From assembly GCF_900091955.1 (NCBI RefSeq), contig NZ_FMDF01000157.1, positions 62,001-126,000 of the forward strand: a stretch of DNA of 64,000 nucleotides, in the 5' to 3' direction. Origin of the DNA: Streptomyces sp. Ncost-T10-10d (GTDB lineage Bacteria > Actinomycetota > Actinomycetes > Streptomycetales > Streptomycetaceae). Below are positions 53,157 to 61,421 of the stretch, piece after piece. Numbering within the stretch: the stretch's first letter is position 1; every line of letters begins with the position of its first letter. The translations under genes were made by a program, and so were the position numbers. Under the pieces are notes generated by a model. That model was not told the DNA's origin and did no database searches. It saw only the letters and a list, made by a program, of their open reading frames with translations.

Positions 53157-54071
53157 ATGGATGTCGACACTCGGCTGTTGCGCTACTTCGCCGCCGTGGC
53201 GGAGGAAGGGAGCCTCACCCGAGCCGCAGAACGACTGTTCGTGTCCCAACCAGCGCTGACCAAACAGATCAAGCAACTGGAGACCCAGCTCGGAGTGCCG
53301 TTGTTCACACGGTCCCGGGCCGGCATGGCCCTCACCGAACCGGGCCAGGCCCTGGTGGCGCGGGTGCCCGCTCTGCTGGCCGACTGGGACCGGGCGCTGC
53401 GGGAGACGAAGAGCACGGCCGGCCGAGCGGCCCGGGTGCTGCGGGTCGGATTCGTGGCCAGCGCCGCCAACGAAACCACCCAGCAGATCATCGCGATGTT
53501 CGCCCGCCGTCGGCCGGGCTGGAGGGTCGACATGCGGCAGGCCGCGTGGTCGAACCCGACCGCCGGACTCGCCGACGGAGATGTCGACGCCGCTCTGCTG
53601 CGGCTGCCCTTCCCGGGCCAGGACACTCTGCGAGTGGAGGTGCTGTTCACCGAGCCCCGCTGGGTCGCGCTCCCCACAGGACACCCGCTCGCCATGCGAG
53701 ACCAGATCCCTTTCCGGGATCTGTGGGAGGAGCCGTTTGTGGCAGCCCCACCGGAAACAGGCCGGTGGCGGGAGTACTGGCTGGCCACCGACGAACGTGA
53801 GGGCCACCCGGTCCGTATCGGCGCCGTCACCGACCAGCCCGACGACTGGCTCAGTGCGATCGCCAACGGCTACGGCATCGCTCTCACCCCCGAATCCTCC
53901 GCCCGTTTCTACGCCCGCCCCGGCATCACCTACCGGCCCGTCAGCGGCGTCAGCGCCAGCCAGGTCGGCATCGCCTGGGGGCCCGCCGACGACACCAACC
54001 CCATTGTCCAAGACTTCGTCCGCTGCTGCCTGGACAGCGAACCACCCAGGCCCGGCGGAGCCGTCGCCTGA
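53157..54071 (+). CDS. LysR-family transcriptional regulator
   Basis: A 304-residue regulator. Residues 1-65 are the winged HTH (LLRYFAAVAEEGSLTRAAER, then LFVSQPALTKQIKQLE). The substrate-binding domain begins VLRVGFVASAAN and includes DVDAALLRLPF and FVAAPPETGRWREYW. The profile resembles BenM/CatM-like members that sense small aromatic or dicarboxylic acids. No divergent target gene survives to its left: the neighbour is the peptide cluster's last gene in the same direction, 205 bp away. It may be unrelated to that cluster. Confidence 0.9.
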   Translation: MDVDTRLLRYFAAVAEEGSLTRAAERLFVSQPALTKQIKQLETQLGVPLFTRSRAGMALTEPGQALVARVPALLADWDRALRETKSTAGRAARVLRVGFVASAANETTQQIIAMFARRRPGWRVDMRQAAWSNPTAGLADGDVDAALLRLPFPGQDTLRVEVLFTEPRWVALPTGHPLAMRDQIPFRDLWEEPFVAAPPETGRWREYWLATDEREGHPVRIGAVTDQPDDWLSAIANGYGIALTPESSARFYARPGITYRPVSGVSASQVGIAWGPADDTNPIVQDFVRCCLDSEPPRPGGAVA

Positions 54072-54264
54072 TGCCACGCTGTGGCCGGCCCACCGAGCAC
54101 TCCACCCGGTTCCCGGTCCGACCATCAGCGCACCCCGTCTGCCGGCGGCGGGATCGCGTCGTACCAGTCGCCGCCGGCCCGCGCGGTCTCGGAGACCGTC
54201 AGCTGGCGCTGTGACCGCATGGGTTGGATCTGTGGTGACCTCCGGCCCGACTGGTGGAGGCGCG

Positions 54265-54540
54265 GTGGCCGAGCCTGCCCGTGTGCGCAGGCTGACCGGC
54301 CAGGAAATGCAGAAGCTGCAGCAGATCGTGCGCCGGGGCAGCACCGACTTGGTGCGCTGCCGCCGCGCGATATTGCTGCCGGCCTCGGCGGGGAACCGGG
54401 TACCGGTGATCGCCCAGCTGGTGCAGGCAGATGAGGACACCGTCCGGGATGTCCGCCCCCGCCGACTCGGTATTGACGACGAGTACTTCGTCATCCAGCC
54501 GGCCTTTGGCCGCCGCCCTGACCGCAGCTCCGAACCCCGA
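54265..54540 (+). mobile_element. N-terminal relic of an IS630-family transposase
   Basis: From GTG 54265 the frame reads VRRLTGQEMQKLQQIVRRGS, then LVRCRRAILLPASAGNRVPV and IAQLVQADEDTVRDV. This is the HTH half of Streptomyces IS630 transposases. It jumps directly to RRLGIDDEYFVIQPA, a segment that in the intact protein lies further on, so an internal piece is deleted. The DDE domain is absent. The relic ends near the stop of the convergent XRE-cupin gene. Confidence 0.72.
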
Positions 54541-54576
54541 CCTGAGGAGGTATGCCCATCCGGCGGGACATGGCTT

Positions 54577-55170
54577 TCAGCGGGAGCGGGGTTCGGTGCG
54601 GACGTGCACGCGCTCGCCCTGGCCTCCGAAGAGGTTCAGGACCTCCACGGCGGAGGCGCCGACGGGACCGAACCAGTGTGGCAGGCGGGTGTCGAACTCG
54701 GCGGCCTCGCCCGGCTCCAGGACCAGGTCGCGGTCGCCCAGGACGAGCCGTACACGCCCCGACAGGACGTACAGCCACTCGTACCCCTCATGCGTGCACG
54801 GCTCGGGCCGGTTCTGGGTGGCCGGGATGACCGACTTCCATGCCTGCAAGGGGCCCGGCCGGTTGGTCAGCGGAATCAGGGTCCGGCCGTTGCGCACGCG
54901 TGGTCTGCTGTGGATCCGGGGGTCGCCGACCTCGGGCGCCCCGACCAGCTCGTCCAGCGGCAGCTGGTGGGCCTGCGCGATCGGCAGCAGCATTTCGAGG
55001 CTCGCGCGGCGCTGGCCGGATTCCAGCCTCGAAAGTGTGCTTGTGGAGATCCCCGTGGCCTCGGCCAGCGCGGACAGGGTCACGCCGCGCTGCGTACGGA
55101 TGCGTCGGAGCCGCGCGCCGACCTGCGCCAGCGTGGTGGCGATGGGGGATTGCTCGTCCATGAGTCCCAT
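54577..55170 (-). CDS. XRE-family regulator with C-terminal cupin
   Basis: About 197 residues. The HTH_3 domain is at residues 18-75 (RLRRIRTQRGVTLSALAEAT, then STSTLSRLESGQRRAS). The cupin follows at 115-190: THEGYEWLYVLSGRVRLVLG and LEPGEAAEFDTRLPHWFG. Start candidates are ATG 55170 and ATG 55161. Such regulators sense a small ligand in the cupin and act as dimers. It is divergent from a flavin disulfide reductase and thioredoxin, with two matching dyads in the gap, so it very likely controls that pair and itself. Confidence 0.88.
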   Translation of the reverse strand: MGLMDEQSPIATTLAQVGARLRRIRTQRGVTLSALAEATGISTSTLSRLESGQRRASLEMLLPIAQAHQLPLDELVGAPEVGDPRIHSRPRVRNGRTLIPLTNRPGPLQAWKSVIPATQNRPEPCTHEGYEWLYVLSGRVRLVLGDRDLVLEPGEAAEFDTRLPHWFGPVGASAVEVLNLFGGQGERVHVRTEPRSR

Positions 55171-55203
55171 CCAATCCAATTCTTCCCGGAAATGGCAACA
55201 GAA

Positions 55204-55220
55204 TTTGCCGATAGTGCAAA
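55204..55220. promoter_or_regulatory. XRE operator candidate 1 (TTGC-N7-GCAA)
   Basis: TTTGC-N7-GCAAA, 33 bp upstream of the XRE-cupin start. It shares the TTGC-N7-GCAA frame with the second site 150 bp away. Confidence 0.6.
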
Positions 55221-55352
55221 GTCGGAGCGCTCGGGTACCGGAGGTGATCGCGATGACGAAGGCCACGGCCTTGCCGGTCGCGCGGAACGGATGCGGCCGC
55301 GGCTCGCCCCGGGTTCTCTTCGGATCGCTGCGGACGGTGCCCCGAGATGGCG

Positions 55353-55375
55353 GTACTTGCGAAAACGGCAAGTAC
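55353..55375. promoter_or_regulatory. XRE operator candidate 2 (GTACTTGC-N7-GCAAGTAC)
   Basis: Perfect 8-bp inverted arms with a 7-bp AT-rich spacer, 51 bp before the flavoprotein ATG. It is the stronger of the two TTGC-N7-GCAA sites in the divergent gap. Confidence 0.68.
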
Positions 55376-55426
55376 ATTTGCTGACTTTCGGATTGAGGGT
55401 GCACGCTCGGGGCGGAGGTGATCGCC

Positions 55427-56437
55427 ATGAGCGATACGACGAACAATGTGCAGAACGCCACTGCTGACGATGGCGTGTACGACGTGGTGGTTGTGGGCGC
55501 GGGCGCGGCAGGGCTGAGTACCGCCCTGGTCCTGGCCCGGGCCCGTCGCCGGGTTGCGGTGGTGGATGCGGGAGAGCCGCGCAATGCCGCCGCCGCGCAC
55601 ATGCACGGCTTCCTCTCCCGGGACGGGATGCCTGCGGCCGACCTGCTGGCGGTGGGTCGGGCCGAGGTCACCGGTTACGGGGTGGACCTGTTGGAGGGCC
55701 GTGTGGATCAGATCGACCCCGGCTTCTTCGTCCGGCTGGACGGCGGTGCGGTACTCAGGGCCCGCCGGGTGGTGGTGGCCACCGGACTGCGGGACGAGCT
55801 CCCCGCGATCCCGGGCGTACGAGAGCGGTGGGGCAAGGACCTGCTGTTCTGCCCCTACTGCCACGCGTATGAAGTACGCGACCAGCCCATCGGAGTGCTG
55901 GGCACCCACCCGGGCGCGGTGCAGCACGCGCTGCTGTTGCGGCAGTGGTCGCACGACATCGTCTTCTTCGCGCACACCCTGGACCTCGGCGCGAAGGAGC
56001 GCGAACAACTGGCCGCCCGCGGCATCACCGTCGCCGACGGGGCCGTCAAGCGCCTGGTGACAGAAGGCGACCGGCTGCGCGGCGTCGAGTTGGCCGAGGG
56101 TCGTGTCTTCCCCCGTTGCGCGGTCTTCCTCTTCCCGCACATGGTGCCCCACGACACCCTGCTCACCGGCCTGGGGTGCGAGCGGGACAAGAACGGCTGG
56201 GTGACCACCGACGCTGCGGGCCGGACCAGCGTGTTCGGGGTGTGGGCGGTCGGCAACGTATCCGATGCGAGGGCGCTTGTGATCACCGCAGCAGGTCAGG
56301 GGGCCGCGGCCGCGTTCGCGCTCAACCATGACCTCGTCGCGGAGGACATCGAGCGTGCCGTGGAGAACAGCAGCCCTTCGTCCCGGACGCCGCAGTACTT
56401 CCCGCAGCCAGCCCCACAGGCCGCTTTGTCCGACTGA
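55427..56437 (+). CDS. Thioredoxin-reductase-like FAD/NAD(P) oxidoreductase with CPYC
   Basis: A 336-residue flavoprotein. ATG 55427 has GGAGG 8 nt upstream, better than GTG 55418. FAD-binding VVVVGAGAAGLSTALVLARA lies near the N-terminus. A redox-active CPYC is in LLFCPYCHAYEVRDQP, and the FAD C-terminal motif is SVFGVWAVGNVSD. The NADPH GxGxxA motif is weak (GVLGTHPGAVQHA). This places it with thioredoxin-reductase-like enzymes such as GliT/HlmI-type dithiol oxidases rather than housekeeping TrxB. It is followed by a thioredoxin gene 123 bp downstream. Confidence 0.9.
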   Translation: MSDTTNNVQNATADDGVYDVVVVGAGAAGLSTALVLARARRRVAVVDAGEPRNAAAAHMHGFLSRDGMPAADLLAVGRAEVTGYGVDLLEGRVDQIDPGFFVRLDGGAVLRARRVVVATGLRDELPAIPGVRERWGKDLLFCPYCHAYEVRDQPIGVLGTHPGAVQHALLLRQWSHDIVFFAHTLDLGAKEREQLAARGITVADGAVKRLVTEGDRLRGVELAEGRVFPRCAVFLFPHMVPHDTLLTGLGCERDKNGWVTTDAAGRTSVFGVWAVGNVSDARALVITAAGQGAAAAFALNHDLVAEDIERAVENSSPSSRTPQYFPQPAPQAALSD

Positions 56438-56495
56438 CCTCAGCCGTTTCACCAGCCGTCTCCCGGCACATGCCGTCCAGGCCCGCCGGGAGCCG

Positions 56496-56547
56496 CGCGC
56501 ATACACGAACACACCAAAGAACGCGCATACACGAACACACCAGAAAA
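56496..56547 (+). repeat. Tandem 26-bp direct repeat before the thioredoxin gene
   Basis: Two adjacent 26-bp units (56496-56521 and 56522-56547) share their first 21 bases, CGCGCATACACGAACACACC plus A. They differ only in the last five (AAGAA versus GAAAA). The second unit ends just before the ribosome-binding AGGAG at 56547-56551, 9 nt from the ATG. Confidence 0.85.
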
Positions 56548-56560
56548 GGAGAATCCCACC

Positions 56561-56902
56561 ATGGCAGCAAAGTCCACCGGACCCGTGGACAGTGTCACCG
56601 AGCAGACCTTTCCCGACCGCGTACTGAAGGCAAAGCAGCCGGTCCTGGTCCAGTTCTGGGCCGCGTGGTGCGGGCCATGCACCAGAGTCACTCCCATCAT
56701 CGAGGCGCTGGCCGCCGAGCACGCGGGCGTCCTGGACGTCGTCAAGATCAACGTGGATGAGGAGCCCGGACTGGCGGACCGGCATGGAGTCTCCTCGATC
56801 CCCGCCTTCGTGGTCTACGCCGACGGCACCCCCGCAAAGGCATGGACGGGCGCCGCCCCGAAGCCCCTCCTGGAACGCAACCTCGGCCCCTTCCTTCGCT
56901 GA
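56561..56902 (+). CDS. Thioredoxin
   Basis: A 113-residue thioredoxin with active site WCGPC (in VQFWAAWCGPCTRVTPII), the buried Asp region in VVKINVDEEPGLA and cis-Pro in VSSIPAFVVYADG. It should be reduced or oxidised by the flavoprotein encoded upstream. The Lys/Trp tail of typical TrxA is replaced by APKPLLERNLGPFL. Probably co-transcribed with the flavoprotein, though the repeat-containing leader may add control. Confidence 0.93.
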   Translation: MAAKSTGPVDSVTEQTFPDRVLKAKQPVLVQFWAAWCGPCTRVTPIIEALAAEHAGVLDVVKINVDEEPGLADRHGVSSIPAFVVYADGTPAKAWTGAAPKPLLERNLGPFLR

Positions 56903-56906
56903 GCTC

Positions 56907-56962
56907 CGGCGGGCACCACGCACTTGACGCGGCGGGGCCGGGCCGAGTCGGGGTGCCCGCCG
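56907..56962. terminator. Long-loop hairpin after thioredoxin
   Basis: Perfect 11-bp arms CGGCGGGCACC and GGTGCCCGCCG separated by 34 nt, beginning 4 bp after the thioredoxin stop. Confidence 0.45.
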
Positions 56963-57128
56963 TTCGTGCTTCTGGAGCTTTTGTGCTTCTGGAACCGGAG
57001 AACTCATGAACTCACATCACGATCAGGGCATCCAGTGGGACGTCCTTGGTGCGCACCGGGAACGCGAAGCCGGCCTGCACGCCCCGCCCTCACGCAGAGT
57101 ATGGACTGGTTGCGGGATCTGTTGTGGG

Positions 57129-57560
57129 TCAGCGGCGGCGGACATAGTCGCGTCCACCCGGGGGGGCACGTCGATCACGTCCAGTCTGGTCTCCCGGCAG
57201 CGGTGCTCCGCCGCCGGAGCGGCCACCTCCTGCGGCAGGGGCTGCCGATGTCTTTGACCGGGCCTCGGCGGATACCGCGATGCGGTCCGGCATCAGCCGG
57301 ACGCGGCGGCGTGTGCGTGAACAGACCCAATAGCCCCAGCAGGGCCAATCGTCAGACATCGGAGATCGTTGCGTAGGGGCGCAGGACATCGCCTGCCGTG
57401 CCGCCGGTCAGCGCCCGGCCCGGGTACCAGTAGCCGACTGGGCCGATGAGCCGTCCGCCGCGCAGAGCGCAGACGGCCCGGTCGGGGTTGAGGCGGGCGG
57501 TGATGCGGGCTCGGCACGGGCGGGCATCCGCCGCCGTCACCCAGGGGATCACACTGCGTG
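57129..57560 (-). pseudogene. Possible decayed GNAT acetyltransferase
   Basis: Two minus-strand strings look like parts of one GNAT protein: RLNPDRAVCALRGGRLIGPV and GYWYPGRAL (about 57357-57500), then DRIAVSAEARSK (about 57245-57290), resembling the VxxxxRGxGxG acetyl-CoA motif region. They lie in different frames, with a stop between, and the motif's glycines are gone. The 903-bp gap 56903-57805 holds no intact gene. Confidence 0.35.
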
Positions 57561-57805
57561 ATGGGGCCACCGCCTGCGCCGGTGTGAACCCCAAGACCAC
57601 CAACGAGGATGGCGGCAAGGAGTTGAGCAGCCTCATCGTCTCCGTCTCCGACAGTGACCCGAACCCGGTGTCCTTAGGCCATGGTCCAGAACGGCATCGC
57701 GGCCCTGCCCGACGAGGTCGAGCAGGCGACTGTGGACCTAGACGTGCGCCGATCCGGCCAGGAAGGCCGTGTCGGTCCACATCACCCGCTGCCCCTCCGG
57801 TTCGC

Positions 57806-59671
57806 TCAGACCCGCAGATTGCGCCGTGCCCGGGCGGGCTTGCGACCCGTCTCGGCGTCCACCGCGAGCACGGTACCGGCGTGCGTGCCGACGTAGACGA
57901 CTCCGTCGGCGTAGACGGGGCCGGTGCCGCGGGCATCCAGTGCGTGCCGCCACAGGACCACGCCGTCACTCAGGCTGATCTTGAACAGGCGGCGACCGTA
58001 CTTGGTGCTGACGATCCACCCGGACGAGCCACAGATCGCCGGGGACGAGGCGCCGTAACGATTCGGCAGGTGCCAGAGGAGCCCGCCGTCGTTGCCGTCC
58101 ACCGCGTACACGCCACCGTGGCTGTCGCCGACGAAGACCAGGCCCTCGGTCAGCGCAGGGGTGCTGTCGACCACGCCAGCCGCCTGCGCACCCCACAACT
58201 GCTCACCGGTGGCGGCGTCGTAGGCGCACAGCTGGCCGGTGCCGGTGCCCGCGCAGACCATGCCGCCCGCGACGCTCGGAGTGCAGCAGCTCAACTGGCT
58301 CGCGATGGAGCCCTGGTGCCACAGCTCCTCGCCGCTCACCGCGTCGAAGGCAGTCAACTGGGCCCGCGCGCCCTGCACATAGACCCGGCCGTCGGCGACC
58401 GCCGCTGCGGCGGCCGACCCGTCGGGCAACTGCCGCTCCCAGCGTTCCTCGCCGGTCGCCGCGTCCAGCGCGCGGATCCGGGAGGCATCGCGCAGCAGGT
58501 TGGCCGGGTGGTGGACGACGTAGAGCAGGCCGTCGGCGACCACCGGCGCGCCTGAGTGGCCAACCCGCTGCCGCCAGCGCTCCCGCCCGTCCGCGGCGCC
58601 GACCGCATACAGCACGCCGGACTCGCCGACGACGTACACCGTCCCGTCGGCGACCGCCGGCGTCTCCTTCAGGGCACCGACCGCGTCGAAGGACCAACGC
58701 GCCGCGCCCGTCATCGCGTCCAGCGCGTAGCACCGGCCGTCGGAACAGTTGACGTACACGGTGCCCGCGCAGACGACCGGCGCGGCGACGACCGCGTCCG
58801 GCAGCCGCACGCTCCACGCCTCGAAGCCGGACGGCAGCGTGCCCTTCGGATAGACGCCGGTGTGGGCCGGGCCGCCGCGGGCCATGGCGGACGGTCCACT
58901 GCCGGGCCCGGGTGCCGACTGTGCTCCGGCGGAGGGCACGGCGTCCGATACGGCCCCGCCAACGGCGTCCGCCATCCCGCCCTCGGCATCGCCGGCCGCC
59001 TCCTCCGCCCCCGTACGGCCGTCGCCGACGCCGGGGTCCGCGTCCGCCACCTCGCCCCACAACCCGGGGTCCATGACCTCCACCAGGTCGACCAACGAGC
59101 GCAGTTCGGTCAGGATCGCGTGGGCGTCGTCGTTCTTCCCCCGGCGCGGGCCCGGAGGCTCCGCGTAGAAGAGGTAGCCGCCCTCCACCTGCCACTGCAG
59201 CCAGCGTCGGTCGTCGGCGAACCCGCGCACGGCCGGGGTGAGCAGCCGCGCCGCCGTCTCCGGGTCCACGCTCTCCACGACATGGACGGCGTCGTAGACC
59301 GGGTCGCCGATCTCGTACAGATGGCGGTCCGGGCGCTCGGAGACGAGCCGCTTCAGCAGCGGAACCATCGTGTCCACGGCCAGCGAGTGCCGGCTCACCG
59401 CGACCAGCGGCAGCACGGCCGGTAGTTGCACGAGGTACACGGTGCGGGCGGCCGAGGGGTCGTCGGTGACACAGTCGAAGACGCTGAACCAATGGCTGTC
59501 CAGGGTGCCGCTCACGGCGTCCACGGCCATCGCCTTCCCGGCATCGACACCGAGCGGCCCCGCACACAACTGCAGGCGTTCCGGATGCCAGTCCGTGTAG
59601 GTCCACCCGCGTTCTTTCGCCAGGCGACGCCGCGCTGCGCTGTGGTCTCGCTGATCCCTTTTCCTCGACAT
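57806..59671 (-). CDS. PQQ-binding-like beta-propeller repeat protein
   Basis: A 621-residue soluble protein. ATG 59671 is used because GGAGG lies 8 nt upstream. Residues 1-190 are an N-terminal domain of unknown type (LCAGPLGVDAGKAMAVDAVS; LYEIGDPVYDAVHVV). A Gly/Ala-rich linker (about 200-270) follows. Then come seven or more propeller blades, each with the AxDxxTGxxxW signature (YALDAMTGAARWSF, RALDAATGEERWERQ, AYDAATGEQLWGAQ). No signal peptide, so it is not a periplasmic dehydrogenase. Such propellers usually serve as interaction scaffolds, for example with kinases. It stands alone. Confidence 0.88.
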   Translation of the reverse strand: MSRKRDQRDHSAARRRLAKERGWTYTDWHPERLQLCAGPLGVDAGKAMAVDAVSGTLDSHWFSVFDCVTDDPSAARTVYLVQLPAVLPLVAVSRHSLAVDTMVPLLKRLVSERPDRHLYEIGDPVYDAVHVVESVDPETAARLLTPAVRGFADDRRWLQWQVEGGYLFYAEPPGPRRGKNDDAHAILTELRSLVDLVEVMDPGLWGEVADADPGVGDGRTGAEEAAGDAEGGMADAVGGAVSDAVPSAGAQSAPGPGSGPSAMARGGPAHTGVYPKGTLPSGFEAWSVRLPDAVVAAPVVCAGTVYVNCSDGRCYALDAMTGAARWSFDAVGALKETPAVADGTVYVVGESGVLYAVGAADGRERWRQRVGHSGAPVVADGLLYVVHHPANLLRDASRIRALDAATGEERWERQLPDGSAAAAAVADGRVYVQGARAQLTAFDAVSGEELWHQGSIASQLSCCTPSVAGGMVCAGTGTGQLCAYDAATGEQLWGAQAAGVVDSTPALTEGLVFVGDSHGGVYAVDGNDGGLLWHLPNRYGASSPAICGSSGWIVSTKYGRRLFKISLSDGVVLWRHALDARGTGPVYADGVVYVGTHAGTVLAVDAETGRKPARARRNLRV

Positions 59672-60075
59672 GCCCCGCCCCTCCATTCGCCCAGGGAGCT
59701 TACCCGGCCCCAACTCCCCTTACAGCAAGGGCATCAGGTCTCGCCCGGGGCAGAAATGCCGGATTCACCCACCGGTGGCGCTCTGTCCGACCGGGTGTGC
59801 CCTTGGCTGGGTGCGAGGGAGTTTGATCTCGCCATTCTCGTCGGGCAGGACCCGGGCAGAGCGGCCCGCCGCTTCGACACGGCGGTGAAGGGACACTCGG
59901 ATTCCTTCAAACGGTCCCGCGCGATCTCCCGCACCGAGCCGGCTGCCCCGGTCATGGTCAAGGGCGATCCGCGGCAGGCGGCAGTGAACTCTTGACAATT
60001 GGGCATGTCCCTGGCGGGCAGTGGTACTGCGCCACTCCCATGAACGGCACCACACCTTGAAGGGGCGATCAGCGC
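59672..60075. other. Gap between divergent propeller and FAD oxidoreductase genes
   Basis: 404 bp containing both promoters. A minus-strand open frame crosses it (REIARDRLKESECPFTAVSK near 59900) and has some protein character, but it has no recognisable motif and overlaps the 5' end of the next gene. Confidence 0.4.
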
Positions 60076-61329
60076 ATGACCAGGCCTGAGAGCGCGGGAT
60101 ATGACTACGACGTCGTCATCAGCGGAGCCGGCCTCGCCGGCAGTGCCGCGGCGATCTTGCTCGCTCGGCGCGGTGTCCGCGTCGCACTGCTGGAACGCCG
60201 CTCGGACCCCGAAGCGTACAAGGTGCTTTGCACCCACTCCCTTCAGGCCAGCGCCTACCCGGTGCTGGACGAACTTGGCCTCATCCCCGCTCTGGAGAAG
60301 GCGGGAGCCGTCCGCAACGAGGCCCGCTGGTACACCCGCTGGGGATGGATCGAGCCGAGGGCCGCACCGGCGGGCCCCGAGCTACCGTACGCGTACAACA
60401 TTCGGCGCAGCACCCTCGACCCGTTGATCAGGTCCCATGCGGCGGAGACTCCTGGCGTCGATCTGCTTCTCGGCCACCATGTGTCCGGGCTGGTCCGGGA
60501 AGCCGGGCGAACCTTGGGGGTGCGCGCGTCGACGCCACAGGGCGAGCGCGAGATCCGGGCCCGCCTGGTGGTAGGCGCCGATGGCAAGGACTCGGCCGTA
60601 GCGAAGTTCGCCGGAGTGCCTGCTCGGCGGTACGAGAACGCGCGGTTCGGCTATCTCGCACACTTCCGCAATCTTCCGCTGCACGGCGGGATAGGTCACG
60701 CCTGGTTCCTCGAGCCCGACATGGCGTACGCGTTTCCGAACGACGACGAGGTGACGGTCATCGCGGTGCTCCCGGACAAGAAGCGGCTGCCGGCCTTCCG
60801 GGAAGACCTGGAGGGCAGCTTCTTCGAGTTCGTCCGCGCCCTACCCGAGGCACCGCCCATCGACTCCGCCGAGCGCATCACGAAGATCACCGGCACTGTC
60901 AACTACCCGCTTCACAGCCGCAAGCCGACCGCACCGGGCGTCGCGTTCATCGGTGACGCCGCCCTGACCGGCGATCCCCTGTGGGGAGTGGGATGCGGGT
61001 GGGCTCTGCAGTCCGCGCAATGGTTGGCAGAGGCGGTCGCCTCGGCCGCAACCGGTCGGGGCGACCTCAACAGGTCGCTCGTGGTGTACGCACGCAGGCA
61101 CCGGCGCCGGCTGCGCGGTCACCAGTACCTGGCCGCCGACTACGCCAAGGCCCGTCCGTTCAATCCCTTGGAGCGGCTGATGTTCTCGGCGGCAGCGCGC
61201 GATGAGTCGCTGGCGCGGCACATGCATCTGTTCGCATCCCGCCTGATCGGGCCGCTGCGTTTCTTGAACCCCGTGGCGCTGGCCAAGGCTTCGGCCGTCA
61301 ACATCAAGCATCGCGGGGCGGCTGTCTGA
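60076..61329 (+). CDS. FAD-dependent oxidoreductase (geranylgeranyl reductase / monooxygenase family)
   Basis: A 417-residue flavoprotein. The dinucleotide motif VVISGAGLAGSAAAILLARR and the ALLERR ribose-binding strand are at the N-terminus. The DG motif is in RARLVVGADGKDSAVAKFAG and the second FAD motif in VAFIGDAALTGDPLWGVGCG. The GVGCGWALQSAQWLAEAV block matches the geranylgeranyl-reductase or halogenase-like branch. No halogenase Trp-x-Trp-x-Ile motif is present. Substrate unknown. It precedes a MerR-BtrH operon with its own operator, so co-regulation is not implied. Confidence 0.87.
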   Translation: MTRPESAGYDYDVVISGAGLAGSAAAILLARRGVRVALLERRSDPEAYKVLCTHSLQASAYPVLDELGLIPALEKAGAVRNEARWYTRWGWIEPRAAPAGPELPYAYNIRRSTLDPLIRSHAAETPGVDLLLGHHVSGLVREAGRTLGVRASTPQGEREIRARLVVGADGKDSAVAKFAGVPARRYENARFGYLAHFRNLPLHGGIGHAWFLEPDMAYAFPNDDEVTVIAVLPDKKRLPAFREDLEGSFFEFVRALPEAPPIDSAERITKITGTVNYPLHSRKPTAPGVAFIGDAALTGDPLWGVGCGWALQSAQWLAEAVASAATGRGDLNRSLVVYARRHRRRLRGHQYLAADYAKARPFNPLERLMFSAAARDESLARHMHLFASRLIGPLRFLNPVALAKASAVNIKHRGAAV

Positions 61330-61385
61330 GCGATGACGACGGCGAAGAGGAGTAGGGCGGCCTTGGGGCCAATGGGTACAGCGTT

Positions 61386-61410
61386 GGACTCTCCCACCGT
61401 GGGAGGGTCC
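61386..61410. promoter_or_regulatory. MerR operator: near-perfect 25-bp palindrome
   Basis: Arms GGACTCTCCCAC and GTGGGAGGGTCC around a central C match at 11 of 12 positions. TTGGAC at its left edge is a plausible -35. It lies 11 bp before the GTG of the MerR gene, the expected autoregulatory position. Confidence 0.75.
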
Positions 61411-61421
61411 ACCATGATGGC

